From Amblyomma americanum (taxonomy: Eukaryota > Arthropoda > Arachnida > Ixodida > Ixodidae), in NCBI RefSeq assembly GCF_052857255.1, contig NC_135507.1:71435721-71499720 (forward strand): DNA of 64,000 nucleotides, read 5' to 3'. Positions 22,030-33,358 of the stretch are shown piece after piece (the stretch's first letter is position 1; each line of letters opens with the position of its first letter). The position numbers were made by a program, and so were the translations under genes. The notes below the pieces were generated by a model. The model worked only from the letters and a program-made list of their open reading frames with translations, searched no databases and had not been told where the DNA came from.

Positions 22030-22780
22030 AGAGGGAATGAGCGTCAGAAGGCGAAGAGAGCAGGGGAGAAACCCGAACAGAGAGAAGAACGCCTTTCCAA
22101 ACGGCGATGCCAGATTGCCGAGCTTAATTGACGGCGCATAGCCGCCGAGATGGAGCCTATGGAAGGCGTCAATCAATGGGAACCAACAGAAGAGGATGTG
22201 AAGGCCCGTCGTGTGACTGATCGCACCATACGAGTGTCAGGAAAAACAAGCTCAGCTCAGTATATCCTGGCATAGCCGAGCTGAGCCCCTGCCATTTTTC
22301 TTTTTGGCACAACTAACATGATTCTTTCGTTGCAATTCAAAGCATAACATGGCCTACGAAAAAAAAGGGCATTGGCAACACGCACCGTCTACTCTGAAGC
22401 CCTAACAAAAAAGCAGGTACTGCTGTAAACCCACAAATTGGCAGTGCTGCTGCAGCCTATTGATACTCTATTAAACACGCTTAGTAGCACTGCTTTCGTG
22501 TCGCATTGTTTCAGAAATGCCCGCGAAAATGTTTGTGTACATTAAACTGCGAAAATTTTTTTAGGCAGCATCCTGCAATGGAGCATTAAGCAAAGTCTTG
22601 CATTCAATGAATATTCGCACAAAGACATATGAATCGGGGTTCATGTCTGCATTGCACTGGCATTTGGCGAATCTTTACACAATGGTTCCAGACAGACCCG
22701 TTCATTTTGCAGCCGCCTGGAAATATAATTAGAAAAGGCTGTTTCCCTTCTCGGTGGACACCTCAACCGTGGTGTGAGGC
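22030..22780. other. Stretch without recognised gene
   Basis: I see no domain-bearing frame. The left part (to 22270) is GC-richer and may be more LINE or older repeat sequence; the right part is AT-rich. Confidence 0.35.
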
Positions 22781-22797
22781 AAGTTAAAAACCAAAAA

Positions 22798-22892
22798 ATT
22801 ACAGGTTTGCACTTGTCTGCTTATTTTTTAATTACAGGATTGCACTTGTCTGCTTATTCTTTTTTAATTTCAGGATTGCACTTGTCTGCTTC
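22798..22892 (+). repeat. Three tandem units of about 35 bp ending in acceptor-like TTTTTAATTNCAG
   Basis: The unit TTRCAGGATTGCACTTGTCT followed by GCTTATTTTTTAA repeats three times with small changes. Each unit boundary looks like a 3' splice site (T-rich tract, then CAG/G). No gene can be tied to it. Confidence 0.7.
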
Positions 22893-22899
22893 TGGGCTA

Positions 22900-22990
22900 C
22901 TCATCCGGAGTTCCCGGGTTCGAACCCGACCGCGGCGGCTGCGTTTCGATGCAGGCGAAACGCCAAGGCGCCGTGAGCTGTGGAACCAAG
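22900..22990 (+). mobile_element. Ruka-type SINE, head fragment
   Basis: The string CCGGAGTTCCCGGGTTCGAA and the following GACCGCGGCGGCTGCGTTT match the B-box side of the complete SINE at 29686. The A-box side and the 3' half are missing, and LINE A 5' sequence follows. Confidence 0.75.
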
Positions 22991-23225
22991 TTAGCGGCGA
23001 GCTTCGCATTGTGCGCATACCGCGTCGGCTCCGTGACAGATCGCAATCAATTGCGATACACCAACTTTTCCCCCTGCAAGCCTGGTATCATCGTCTCCAG
23101 GAACCTCAGCGGCACCCGTCTACACCACGTTTGTTAAGGTGGGGCCAATTTTTGACCACTTTTCGGTCATTTGAAGCTTTCGTCACGCCGCGGTGGTGCT
23201 AAGCCTAACGGCGCCGGAGCCTGCG

Positions 23226-25023
23226 ATGGCCCCGGTCGGAGATCCCTCGGCTCTGGCGGCTCCAAATCAAGTCACCGGATACGACCCGCAGTCCTTGCAG
23301 ATCGTAACAATGGATACCCATCAATCCGAAGATACGACTCAAGGCGAGGATCCTCTACCAACCGAGGACGATTACCTCCAAGATATGGTCCGCGTCTGGC
23401 GCGGAAAGAAGAACGCGGCGGCGGCATCGAGGGACGCTGGTGCTGGTGCCACCCAGCAACAGGCGCCGTCTAGCTCTGCGCATACGCAGGGCGGGAGTGC
23501 GCTGAACGCAGCCTCGAAGAGCTCCAAGCAACTCCGGTGGCGGCCGCAGAACACGCCGCGCATTGAAAAAGATGACATCGTCGTGGTGCTGAAACCAAGA
23601 AACGCGGTCGACCTCAAGGCAACTTTTGGTCCTGGACGAGCCGGCGCTGCAGTCCGCAGCATCCTCGGGGACGACGCAAATGCTGGACTTGAGGTGTGGC
23701 CCGTTTGGGACCAAAACGTCCTTGTATGTGCACTGAAATCTGTCGACGCCGCGGAGAAGCTACTCCGGGATATTGTGCTGCCGGTAGGGGAACGCGAGCT
23801 ACCGTTCCGGGGACACCCTAAACTCTCCGGTGCGTTCTGTCGAGGCGTCGTGACTCTTTCGCCAGACGAAACATCTGAAAGCGTTAAACGAAGACTCAGT
23901 GCGGAACAAAATGTGGTGTCTGTGCGCAAGCTAGGGGGAACCCCGGTTGCGGTGATTACCTTCGCGGGGACCAAGGTGCCACGGACGGTGTTGTACAGCT
24001 ACGAACGGCTCCCTGTTCGCCTGTACAAGAAAACAGTGCCAGCATGCCACCGCTGTGGCACAGTGGGCCATCGGGCCGATGCGTGCCCGCGACCGCAGCC
24101 GGGCCGCTGCAAACGCTGCGGAGTCCAGGTTCCCGATGCCACTCCTGACGGCCCGGCAGAACATGACTGTGTTCCGAGCTGCCGGGCGGTTCCGGAAAGC
24201 CATCAAACCGAGCTCCCCATCCGGATCCAAACCGAAGACAAAGACGGGGCCCAAGCAGGCTCCTCCGCCCAAGGCCAAGAAAGCGCCAGCCGATCAGGAA
24301 ACCAAGGCCAAACCCGGCACATCGAAACCTGTCAAGTCCGCGACCCAGGCGGTGCCCCCGGTCCTCAACGCCAGGGACTTCCCGCCCTTGGCACCCGTCC
24401 AACCACAGGTGAGCAGTTGGAGTAGGGCAGTCTCCGGGCCCCCTAACCGTCCCTCCCCTACCGAAACCGCCCTACAGCAGCAGGTAGAGGAGCTCAGGCA
24501 CCAGAACCAAATTCTAGCGCGCAAAATTCAAGAATTAGAGGCCAAACAGGCCGGGTCATCCGAACCAATGCAAGAAGCTGAGCCAGATGACGAGGATGAC
24601 GGATCATCCGTAACATCTTGCCTCACTAGCGTCTCGCGGCAGTGCGGGGGCACGGTAGTTGAATCTGCTGGTCGCGTCGCCGGCCTAGAGGCACTGCAGC
24701 GCCAAACCGAGCAACTGGAGGAGCAAGTGGCGGCCCTCCCGAATCAAATCATGTCAGCAGTCCGCGAGTCCTTCCAGGACATGTTCAAGGGAGCTTTAAC
24801 GAAAGCACTTCCCGACCTTATGGCCCAGGTCACTGACTCGGTCCTTAAAGCCGTGCAGCCCTGGGTCAGCACCCAAATTAAGAACGCCACTAGCTGCGAA
24901 TCCCCTCACTTCAAACGTAAGACAGCCTCCCGCCAGGCAGCGGAGGAACGTGGTTCAGGCTCTGCAGCTGGTGGGTCGGTGCGGCCAATCGCTGGGGTTG
25001 CGCTGGCTCCCGGCCAGATCTAG
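23226..25023 (+). pseudogene. LINE A ORF1 (Gag-like, CCHC knuckles), one frameshift
   Basis: ORF1 proteins of this LINE group bind element RNA. The first frame (to about 24200) holds an acidic, Ala-rich N-terminus, a folded middle and a zinc knuckle CHRCGTVGHRADACP followed by CKRCGVQVPD....HDC..SC. The frame then shifts by one base near 24190-24210 into a frame ending at 25023. This second part has a Lys/Pro-rich linker, a coiled-coil-like stretch (LQQQVEELRHQNQILARKIQELEA) and an acidic tract. I chose ATG 23226 rather than an upstream GTG frame start; ATG 23310 is also possible. ORF2 starts 29 bases after the stop. Confidence 0.8.
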
Positions 25024-25052
25024 TCCGCTCGCCCGTAAATAAATAGAACAAA

Positions 25053-26138
25053 ATGGCTAGCAGATCTAATAGGAATGATAAAAACCTTGAAAAATTCCAG
25101 ATCATCCAATGGAACTGCAGGGGTTTCAGAGCTTGGAAAAAACGGTCACACCTCCAGCTCTACCTGCAGTCCCTAGGAGACATGCCGGCACTCACTGCCC
25201 TGCAGGAGCCCGGCATAAACGCTAAATTATCAGGCTACAGCACCTTTCAGGGGGGCGCCTCTACGTGCATCTTGGTGAATAAAGCTTACACCGTGGTTCA
25301 GGTCGACTTAGACTTGAGTACCGAGCAAGAATATACAATGGTCCGGGTACTGCCTCTCAGACGACGCGACCCGTCAATACATATCCTCAACATATACTGC
25401 CCTCCGCATAAGCCGCGCATAACTTTTAATGAAATCTACCTTCGCGCGATAAAAATGGCAGCCAAAGAGCCTCTAGTGATCGTTGGAGACTTCAATGCTC
25501 CCAGCCTTCATTGGGGCTACCGCTTCGAACAGGCAAGAGGACGTAAGCTGGCGGAGGTCATCTCCACCCTCAGCCTCACGTTGCTCACGGACCCGGCGTA
25601 TCCCACCCGAGTGGGGAATTCGGTAACCCGCGACACGTGTCCCGACCTTTCTCTCGTTAAAAATGCTAGAGCGGCTGCTTTGGAGAACTTGGGTGATTCT
25701 TTAGGCAGCGATCACCTCCTTCTCCGGATTACAATCATGGCGAAGGCAGCGCGCAAAAAATGGGGTCAGGCCAAGCTGACCGATTGGCACAAATTCCGAA
25801 ATCACACTATCCCTCCCGTACTATTTTCCGACGGCTACGCGGAGTGGGCTAACCACATATACAACATTCAGAAACAACACGTCACAACACTACAAACCAC
25901 CGAAGAGATCCCCGCAGTGGGCACCCACCTCCTGCATTTGTGGGAGGCGCGCCGGAGCTTAACTAAACGGTGGAAAAAGCAGAAAACTAATCGCAAATTA
26001 CGCGACCGCATAGCCAAACTCACAGAGCAGGCTGCAGCGTATGCTGCCGAACTCTCAGATTCAAATTTAATAGCACGCTGCGACGCCGCAGCTCATCAGA
26101 TGAGCTCGAAGGGGACGTGGCGTCTCTTTCGCAGTCTA
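25053..26138 (+). pseudogene. LINE A ORF2, apurinic-like endonuclease part
   Basis: The endonuclease nicks the target for target-primed reverse transcription. Starting at ATG 25053, the motifs are IIQWNCRGFRAW, ALQEPGI, VGDFNAPSLHWG and the C-terminal LGSDHLLLRI, all with the expected catalytic Asn, Glu, Asp and His. The linker follows (LWEARRSLTKRWKKQKTNRKLR). The frame is open until LINE B interrupts it after FRSL; the short tail HNDQITSADC and stop belong to LINE B. The endonuclease itself looks intact. Confidence 0.85.
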
Positions 26139-26159
26139 TTTCACAACGACCAGATAACG

Positions 26160-26760
26160 TCAGCAGATTGCTGATAGGCTTTCGCAAGGATATCCCGGCC
26201 TCACCGGTTGATGTCCCGCCTCACTGCGACAATGAATACGTATGCGCTGTCACAGTTATTGCCGGACAACAGTACACTCTGATTGGAGTATATCTTGAGC
26301 CAGGCACGCCATTTGATGCTTTGAGACTTGAGACTTGATAGCAAGGACGCCCTCTCCGCATATTATTTGCGGAGACTTGAATGCTCATAAGGAAATTTGG
26401 GGCAGCTCACATACATGTGCCCGAGGTGCCAAGCTTGCAAAACTTCTCTCCAAGCATTCAGTTCAGCCATTAAATGACGGCAGCATCACCTACCTCCGAG
26501 GCCCGACGACTACCAGCAGCATCGACGTGACATTTGTCACAAGTTCATTCGCCCACAACTTTGGCTGGTGCACTGATTTGGAGACACGTGGAAGCGACCA
26601 TTACCCAATCCTCATATCGGCTTTCCATGCGCAGAAGAACCCAAAGAAATTCCTTATAAAATCTACAGACTGGCACGCATACAAGGACGCTGTAAGCAGA
26701 AGAGTTACTGCGGCAACTCGCAATGAGGAATTAGCATCGACAATTGCGTATTGCTGAGGG
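26160..26760 (+). pseudogene. LINE B endonuclease remnant
   Basis: Reading across a stop near 26337, the frame shows YTLIGVYLEPGTPFD, then IICGDLNAHKEIWGS (catalytic Asp and Asn) and RGSDHYPILIS (catalytic Asp-His pair). The N-terminal third with NCRG and QE is missing because of 5' truncation. A stop at 26755 separates it from the linker, which continues in other frames to about 26990. Confidence 0.8.
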
Positions 26761-26959
26761 CGAGTACACAACTTACAGCTAAAAATGATAACCTACCTTC
26801 AAATGATGACACATTCCAAAGGCTTTGCGCTATACGCAGGCGAGCTGAAAGGAAAGCTCTGCGCACAAAAAGCCTCGATGACCTACGTGCATGCCGACGG
26901 GCACAACGTCACATTCGACGCTACATGGATAAACTCAGTCGGCAAAAGTGGCGTGACTT

Positions 26960-29619
26960 TTGTTCTACGCTGGATGTGCGCAACCAGTAACCAATATTTG
27001 GCGGATAGTTAGAGGTATGCGCACGCCACTTCAACTCCACCCCTTCGCTGCACTCTCCCTTCACGAACAAAAATCTATAAAAGAAGTCTCAGAAGAATAC
27101 TGCAAGCTGCTGTCGGCAGGGTCAGGGCATTCGACACTCTCCGCAGATGGTCAAACAGGCATCCCAAAGGCGGCAGTGCCAGCGTTAGACCTGCCTTTCA
27201 CAATGGAAGAACTATCCACAGCTATCGCGGAGACAAACAGGCACACGTCTCCGGGTCATGATGAGGTGACCTATGACGCCATTGCAAAGCTACCCCACAC
27301 CTCCCGTCTTCGACTCCTGGAGTATTACAATTCTTCCTGGATGGCTGGTGAGGTCCCCACGGAATGGAAGCTGGCGAAAATCGTTCCCGTTTTGAAACCC
27401 TGTAAGCAGCCAACAAGCTACGCATCATTCCGGCCCATTGCCCTACTGAGCTGCGTAGGTAAGCTCATGGAGCGCATGATCTGCAAGCGCATAACTTGGT
27501 TCCTAGAAAGCCGAAATGAGTTATCCCAAGAAATGAACGGGTTCCGTCAAAACAGGTCTGCGACTGACAATATCATCGCCCTCGTCTCATCAATTGAGGA
27601 GTACCTTCATGCTGGGTACATCCCAACAGCCGTTTCCTAGACATCAAGACCGCTTTTGACTCCGTCTTTCACCATGCAATTCTCGCAGCCTTTGGCAGTC
27701 TTGGCCTTGGAGGAAGGCTATACAAGTGGATTGGGCATTATTTAAAAGAACGACAAATTTTTTTTACCACTCCAAACGGTCCAACACGCTTTCACGCAGT
27801 GGAGAGGGGCGTACCACAGAGAGCGGTGCTTAGCCCTCTCCTGTTCAATATTGTCCTTATTCACATAAGAAGACACCTTCCGCGAGGGGTCCGCATAACA
27901 ATTTATGCTGATGATATCTGCATCTGGACCGCGTCACGTTCGCGCTATATTACCCAGCAACGTCTTCAGAGAGCACTATTGCACATTTCGATGTACCTGG
28001 CTTCCAGAGGTCTTCGTCTCTCGCCAGAAAATAGTGTTGCAATGGCGTTTACAAGAAAAACGATGACCCGATATCCGCTGCTCCTAGGCGGACGATCGCT
28101 GCCATATGTACGATCTCAGCGATTCCTGGGTGTTGTAATCGACTATAATCTGTCATGGTCACCTCAGATCAAAAAACTCCGTGCGAGGATTACTGCAGCA
28201 TCGCAAGTGTTCAGGTTCATGGCGGGAACAAGGTGGGGTAGCAACTGCCGATCAATGCTTCTGCTTGAAAAAGCCTACGTTGAAGGAACCTTGCGCTACT
28301 GTCTACCAGTGCTTCAAAGATTATCTACATCAAGCAATAAGACTCTCAATGCCGCACGGAACAACTGCCTGCGAATATGTCTTGGCCTCCCAAAGGGTTC
28401 CTCTGCATTAGGAACAGTAGCGGAGGCAGGATGTCTCCCACTAGAGGTAATTGCCGCCCAGAAAACTATGCGTACCCATCTCCGCCATGTCCTGCAAGGG
28501 AAGAAGCACTTCCTACACCGTGTCCACCTAACTCACAGCAACTCTAGCTTTGGCCAGGCAGTGCAGCTCCTGCCCCTTCCTACTATTAATCAGCCTCAGA
28601 AACTACTACCTCTGGCCTTTCCTCCATGGACACTCTCTCCTCTAAAGGTGAAGAAGTCTGTTCAAGGTGTGAATGCAAAGAGCCGCATGCCACAGGCAGC
28701 ACTTCTGCAAGCTACTCTCGCCTACTTAATCGAAGAATATACGCAGCACACCCATATCTTCACCGATGGTTCAACTACTAAAGAAACTTCTTCTTGTGGC
28801 CTTTATGTGCCCTCAACAGGCCATGCCCTTTCTTACCGGCTGCAGCGGAGGACCTCCTCTACAACAGCTGAGCCTCACGGCATTAAGGAAGCTGTTTCTT
28901 ACATCCTGCGCCGAACCGCCGGCCATTGGGTTTTCACCGATTCAAAAGCATCTCTGCAGATCCTGGCCAACCTGCTGAAGAAAACGAATCACCAGCCAGT
29001 TTCCCTGGACATTGGGTATATCCATCATTTAGCTATTGCCGCAGGCCACTGCATAACATTTCAGTGGGTACCTGCTCACTGTGGCATTATGGCTAATGAA
29101 AAAGCAGATGAAGCGGCCCGTAAGGGCCATCAACATCAGAGATGCATTCGAAGTTTTCTCACGAAATCTGATGCGTCCCAAATGGCTAAAAGTTTTGCGT
29201 ACGAAGAAACATATCGGCTTTGGAGTTTGCCGACACATCAGTACCAATTTCTTCACTCAATCGACCCACATCTTAGATCAAGGTTCTCACACAGAATTCC
29301 TCGAAAACTCGAAACACTTTATCACCGACTTCGTCTGAATGCTGCATATACAAATGGCCTGCGATACCGTTTTGGACAAATGAACAGTCCGCATTGTGAC
29401 AACTGTGCTTCGATAGAAACTGTGGAACATATCCTGCTTGAGTGCCCTGCGTATGCTAACGAGCGTGCGTACTATGAACATTGCATGCAGAAGCTCTGCC
29501 CAGTGCCCCTAACAATGGACAAAGTTTTAGGCCCCTTAGCCTGCTTCAGGCAACAGAGACTTGCAATGAACTTTCTTTTTACATATTTAAAAGACATTGG
29601 ACATCTCGATAAGCTCTAA
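26960..29619 (+). pseudogene. LINE B reverse transcriptase and RNase H, broken
   Basis: RT begins near 27190 (TMEELSTAIAETNRHTSPGHDEV) with WKLAKIVPVLKP and FRPIALLSCVGKLMERM. A frameshift near 27640 precedes FLDIKTAFDSVFHHA, and then 27799-29619 is a 606-codon open frame. In it the usual VPQG is VPQR, and YADDICIW is intact near 27905. After the thumb comes RNase H: FTDGSTTK, AEPHGIKEA, VFTDSKAS and WVPAHCGIMANEKADEAA. The C-terminal zinc cluster CDNCASIETVEHILLEC precedes the stop at 29617. The Gly to Arg change in motif B and the frameshift imply inactivity. Confidence 0.88.
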
Positions 29620-29685
29620 ATTCACTTGCAGGTTACCTTCATGCATTCTTCTTGCAGTGAACTTCGTCAGCCCATTCGTCGGACT

Positions 29686-30002
29686 CGCCGCGGTGGCTCA
29701 GTGGTTAGGGCGCTCGACTACTGATCCGGAGTTCCCGGGTTCGAACCCGACCGCGGCTGCTGCGTTTTTATGGAGGAAAAACGCTAAGGCGCCCGTGTGC
29801 TGTGCGATGTCAGTGCACGTTAAAGATCCCCAGGTGGTCGAAATTATTCCGGAGCCCTCCACTACGGCACCTCCTTCTTCCTTTCTTCTTTCACTCCCTC
29901 CCTTATCCCTTCCCTTACGGCGCGGTTCAGGTGTCCAACGATATATGAGACAGATACTGCGCCATTTCCTTTCCACAAAAACCAATTATTATTATTAATA
30001 TT
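29686..30002 (+). mobile_element. Ruka-type tRNA-derived SINE, full length
   Basis: The head has a pol III A box (GTGGCTCAGTGG) and B box (GGTTCGAACCC); the body runs from GCGTTTTTATGGAGG through GATCCCCAGGTGGTCG to CCGGAGCCCTCCACTACGGC, and the 3' end is CCAATTATTATT. It is flanked by the 17-bp direct repeat AGCCCATTCGTCGGACT (29669-29685 and 30003-30019). It lies in the 3'UTR of LINE B, so it is the youngest of three nested layers. I recognise it as the tick Ruka family; the name is from memory. Confidence 0.9.
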
Positions 30003-30239
30003 AGCCCATTCGTCGGACTATGCACTCCATCATTCCATAGGTTACATCAATACTCGCCACTGCATCGTTAGTACCCATTTCATGGCTGCATTTTATCTTT
30101 GTTTTTTTTCCACCTCTTCCACGCTGCTCTCCTTCAGTCTTTATCTCCCAAATTCCCCTCCCTGCGCAGAGTAGCATGCCAGCGATATTGAAACGCCGGC
30201 TAAATTCTCTGTTTCTTCATTAAAGAGTCTCTCTCTCTC

Positions 30240-31970
30240 TTCGCAGTCTAACCGACCCCTCCCAAACGAGAGGGGAGACGCAAAAGCAGCTCCGGCGTGC
30301 TCTGCAAAGGTATCAAGGTACGACGGCGCAACTTGCGGACACTGTGCGACAGATATCTCTGTCGTACGGAGGACCCGCCTGGGCCTGAGTACATGTACTC
30401 TGGCAGGCCTAATGAAACACTTGATTCCCCTTTTGAGTTGCACGACCTTAAGGCGGCCTTAGCAAAAATGCGTCGGGGTACGGCTCCGGGACGGGATCAC
30501 ATAACAGTGAACCTGCTGGTGAACCTTCCGGACCCAGCCTACCTCCATTTATTAGAATACATCAACCAGATCTGGGACGGGCGTCCACTCCCTCCCGAGT
30601 GGAAAACGTCACTTGTGACGTTTATCCCTAAAACAGGTAAGGCCGTGAATACGGACAACCTGAGGCCCATATCACTGACCTCATGTGCGGGCAAGCTTAT
30701 GGAGACGATGGTTCGGGATCGCCTCTCTCCATACCTGGAGAGTAAGGGCGTCTTTGCAGTCACCCTGTTCGGGTTTCGCCCCCACATGTCTGCACAGGAT
30801 GTCCTTCTCCAGCTGCACAGGGATGTAATACGACCCACAACTATGCAACACAATGACAAAGCCATCCTCGCCCTTGACCTGAAAGGGGCTTTCGACAATG
30901 TTAAACACGGAAGTATCCTGGCCAACTTGAGTTCTACCGATTGTGGGGCTAGGGCCTACGCGTATGTAAGAGATCTCTTGACTAATCGTCAGGCCTTCCT
31001 TCGGATTGAGGGCGAGGAATACGGCCCTTACATGATGGGAACACGGGGTACCCCTCAGGGAGCGGTGATACAGGGAGCGGTGTTATCACCGCTCCTGTTC
31101 AACATAGCTATGATGCGCCTCCCAAGCCAACTGGCCCGGGTGGAAGGCATTCAACACGCGTTATATGCAGATGACATTACAATTTGGACCACTGAGGGGA
31201 GCCTTGGGGACATGGAGACCCGCCTTCAGCAGGCCGCTTCCATAGTCGATGCGTATGCTATGGACTGTGGGCTCCAATGTGCTCCAGTGAAATCAGAGCT
31301 TCTGCATGTCAGAGCGAACCCAAAGGATAGGACAGCAATTCACATCTCTCTGTCAGGAGGTCCTATTAGACAGGTGGAGGAGCTCCGTATTCTGGGCCTT
31401 TTCATTCACCACAGACTCAGACCGGACTCCACCATTGTGAAACTCAAAAGAGTAGGCGAACAGGTAGGGCGTATGATCCGCCGCGTTTCCAACAAGCGGG
31501 CCGGTCTGCGGGGCAGGGACGCGCTTCGGCTCGTCTATGCCTTCGTGACTAGCCGGATCCTCTACGCCGTGCCATATCTCCGCACTACTAAGCAAGACGA
31601 GGCGCGAATAGACGCCATCATCCGCAAGGCAACTAAGCGAGCACTGTATCTCCCGGTGGCTACCTCTAATGCCAAACTGAAGGCATTGGGGGTGCTAAAC
31701 TCCTACCAGGAGCTGCGGGAGGCCCACCTCGTGAACCAATACACGCGGCTCATGCAGACGGCCCCTGGGCGCCGCCTGCTAACCGCTTACACATCCAACA
31801 CGACTGCACTACAGAGGAGACGGGGCGTATCCCGGTACTGTGGCGCCATATGCTCTGGGTCTCCTCGCTCCCCCGTAACATGGACACCGAGATGCACGAA
31901 AACAGATGACAAGCGCGGGCTCGGGCTCTTGAGAGACAACACGGCTCCCGACCCGGTGTATATTATGTAG
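30240..31970 (+). pseudogene. LINE A ORF2, reverse transcriptase part
   Basis: The frame resumes after LINE B. It carries LKAALAKMRRGTAPGRDHI, PPEWKTSLVTFIPKTGK, RPISLTSCAGKLMETM, FGFRPHMSAQDVLL, LALDLKGAFDNVKH, GTPQGAV and HALYADDITIW (31165-31195). Motif B contains a 15-bp tandem duplication (31056-31070 and 31071-31085) that inserts five residues between PQGAV and LSPLLFN. A frameshift near 31840 sends the frame to the stop at 31968. The first part (30240-30390) also needs a frame change near 30380. Confidence 0.88.
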
Positions 31971-32719
31971 ACGTAGCAGGGCCGTCGCCCACGGGATTTT
32001 ACACGGCCGCTGTTGTTCACCAGGAAATGCACGTCGATGGACTCTCTTTTCGAGCCCCGAATTCAATGCGAGCCGTGGAAGTAGCGATAGCGCTTGCTGC
32101 CGCCCACGCCAATTCGAGAATCATCATTACGGACTCCCGAAAAGCATGTGATCATTACTTGGCTGGGGAGATCTCCCCCTTAGCTGCTTGCATTCTAAGA
32201 CGGACTGCCACTGATCCAACACCGAAAAGAATCATTTGGGCTCCTGGCCATCAGGGCGTACGAGGTAATGAGGCCGCTGACGCGGCTGCCCGAGCGCTTA
32301 TTTACCGGGCTCCTCATCCCAGCTCTTCTGGCTCGGAGACTAACCAGCCGCTGCTGCGATTCAGGGAAATAATAACGCATTATAGTGACAACCACCGCCT
32401 TTTCCCGGCCCCTGCCAAGGGGCTGAGTAAGACGGAGGAGCGAACTTTAAGGCGCCTGCAGACAGGTACTCTGCTCTGTCCTGCAATCTTAAACCATTAC
32501 GATCCTAACACGGATGGGCGATGCCCGCACTGTGGGGAGACCTGTGATATCTTCCACATGGTGTGGGCATGTACTCAAAATCCCCACCTCCACCCTTCCC
32601 CTACCCCTTCCAGAGAGGCATGGGAGACTGCCCTCCTCAACTGCTCCCCGCTTGAGTCCCAAAGGGCTCTGGTGAAACGGGCGAGAGACGGGGCATTGTC
32701 ATGCGATGTCCCGGACTAG
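31890..32719 (+). pseudogene. LINE A RNase H and C-terminal zinc cluster
   Basis: In the frame ending at 32719: YYVDVAGPSPTGFYTAAVV (first Asp), AVEVAIALAAA (Glu), IIITDSRKAC (Asp), and IWAPGHQGVRGNEAADAAARA (His and Asp). The C-terminal tail shows LRRLQTGTLLCP and CPHCGETCDIFHMVWAC, a conserved zinc-binding end in this LINE family, also seen in LINE F and the 54.4-kb fragment. The RNase H active site looks complete. Confidence 0.85.
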
Positions 32720-33024
32720 GGACGCCGACCATGTAGCGGGGCCACTCTGTGGCTCCCAAACTCTATTGCAGCAATTAAAAGTTTTCACCACCACCACCAG
32801 CATCGAGAGTTTCATCTCGAGCGTCGTAAACAACGAGGTGAGCGAAAAGCGTCGCCTGTTTGCCCCGTGCGGCCGCTTGCGCGAACTGCCAAAAGTTTTG
32901 CTACGCTGTGCAATTTTTATCGCCTTCTTTTTGGACGATGCACTTAATAACCAACATTTCTGAACGATAGCGTGGACAGTTAAAGAACGTCTGACTTTCG
33001 CATCGGCAGTTACCCGCCGTAACC

Positions 33025-33358
33025 CGCCGCGGTGGCTCAGTGGTTAGGGCGCTCGACTACTGATCCGGAGTTCCCGGGTTCGAACCCGACCGCGGCGGCT
33101 GCGTTTTTATGGAGGAAAAACGCTAAGGCGCCCGTGTGCTGTGCGATGTCAGTGCACGTTAAAGATCCCCAGGTGGTCGAAATTTTTCCGGAGCCCTCCA
33201 CTACGGCACCTATTCTTCCTTTCTTCTTTCACTCCCTCCTTTATCCCTTCCCTTACGGCGCGGTTCAGGGGTCCAAAGATATATGAGACAGATACTGCGC
33301 CATTTCCTTTCCCCAAAAAACCAATTATTAATTAAAAGTTTTCACCACCACCACCGTG
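33025..33358 (+). mobile_element. Ruka-type SINE with LINE-like tail
   Basis: A complete SINE body like that at 29686, but its 3' end reads AATTAAAAGTTTTCACC plus (ACC)n instead of the (ATT)n tail. The same string ends LINE A 550 bases upstream (32775-32800). No clear target duplication is visible, because other SINE pieces follow directly. Confidence 0.85.

Larger units (their letters stand above)
26139..30239 (+). mobile_element. LINE B, 5'-truncated, inserted in LINE A
   Basis: The element starts within its endonuclease and ends after TTAAAGAG and a (TC)n tail at 30239. It is bounded by TTCGCAGTCTA at 26128-26138 and 30240-30250. It carries endonuclease remnants, RT and RNase H in the same plus orientation as its host LINE. 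A SINE later inserted in its 3'UTR (29686-30002). Confidence 0.9.
22990..32805 (+). mobile_element. LINE A: I/R1-group LINE with ORF1, endonuclease, RT, RNase H, split by LINE B
   Basis: Parts in order: 5'UTR, ORF1 (23226-25023), endonuclease (25053-26138), then a 4.1-kb insertion (LINE B, 26139-30239). The same ORF2 resumes at 30240 (RLFRSL continues as TDPSQTRG), with RT to about 31800 and RNase H to 32719. The 3' end has TTAAAAGTTTTCACC and a (CCA)n tail at about 32800. The 11-bp target duplication TTCGCAGTCTA at 26128-26138 and 30240-30250 proves the split. The class is inferred from endonuclease plus RT plus RNase H and CCHC knuckles in ORF1. Confidence 0.88.

Noticed and set aside
23355..24402. 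Minus-strand frames of 115-200 codons over LINE A ORF1
   Set aside because: They are shadows of the GC-rich ORF1 on the opposite strand and carry no motif.
29686..29760. tRNA-like A and B boxes that look like a tRNA gene
   Set aside because: The same head recurs with a fixed 250-bp body and target duplications; it is a tRNA-derived SINE, and the cloverleaf is degenerate.
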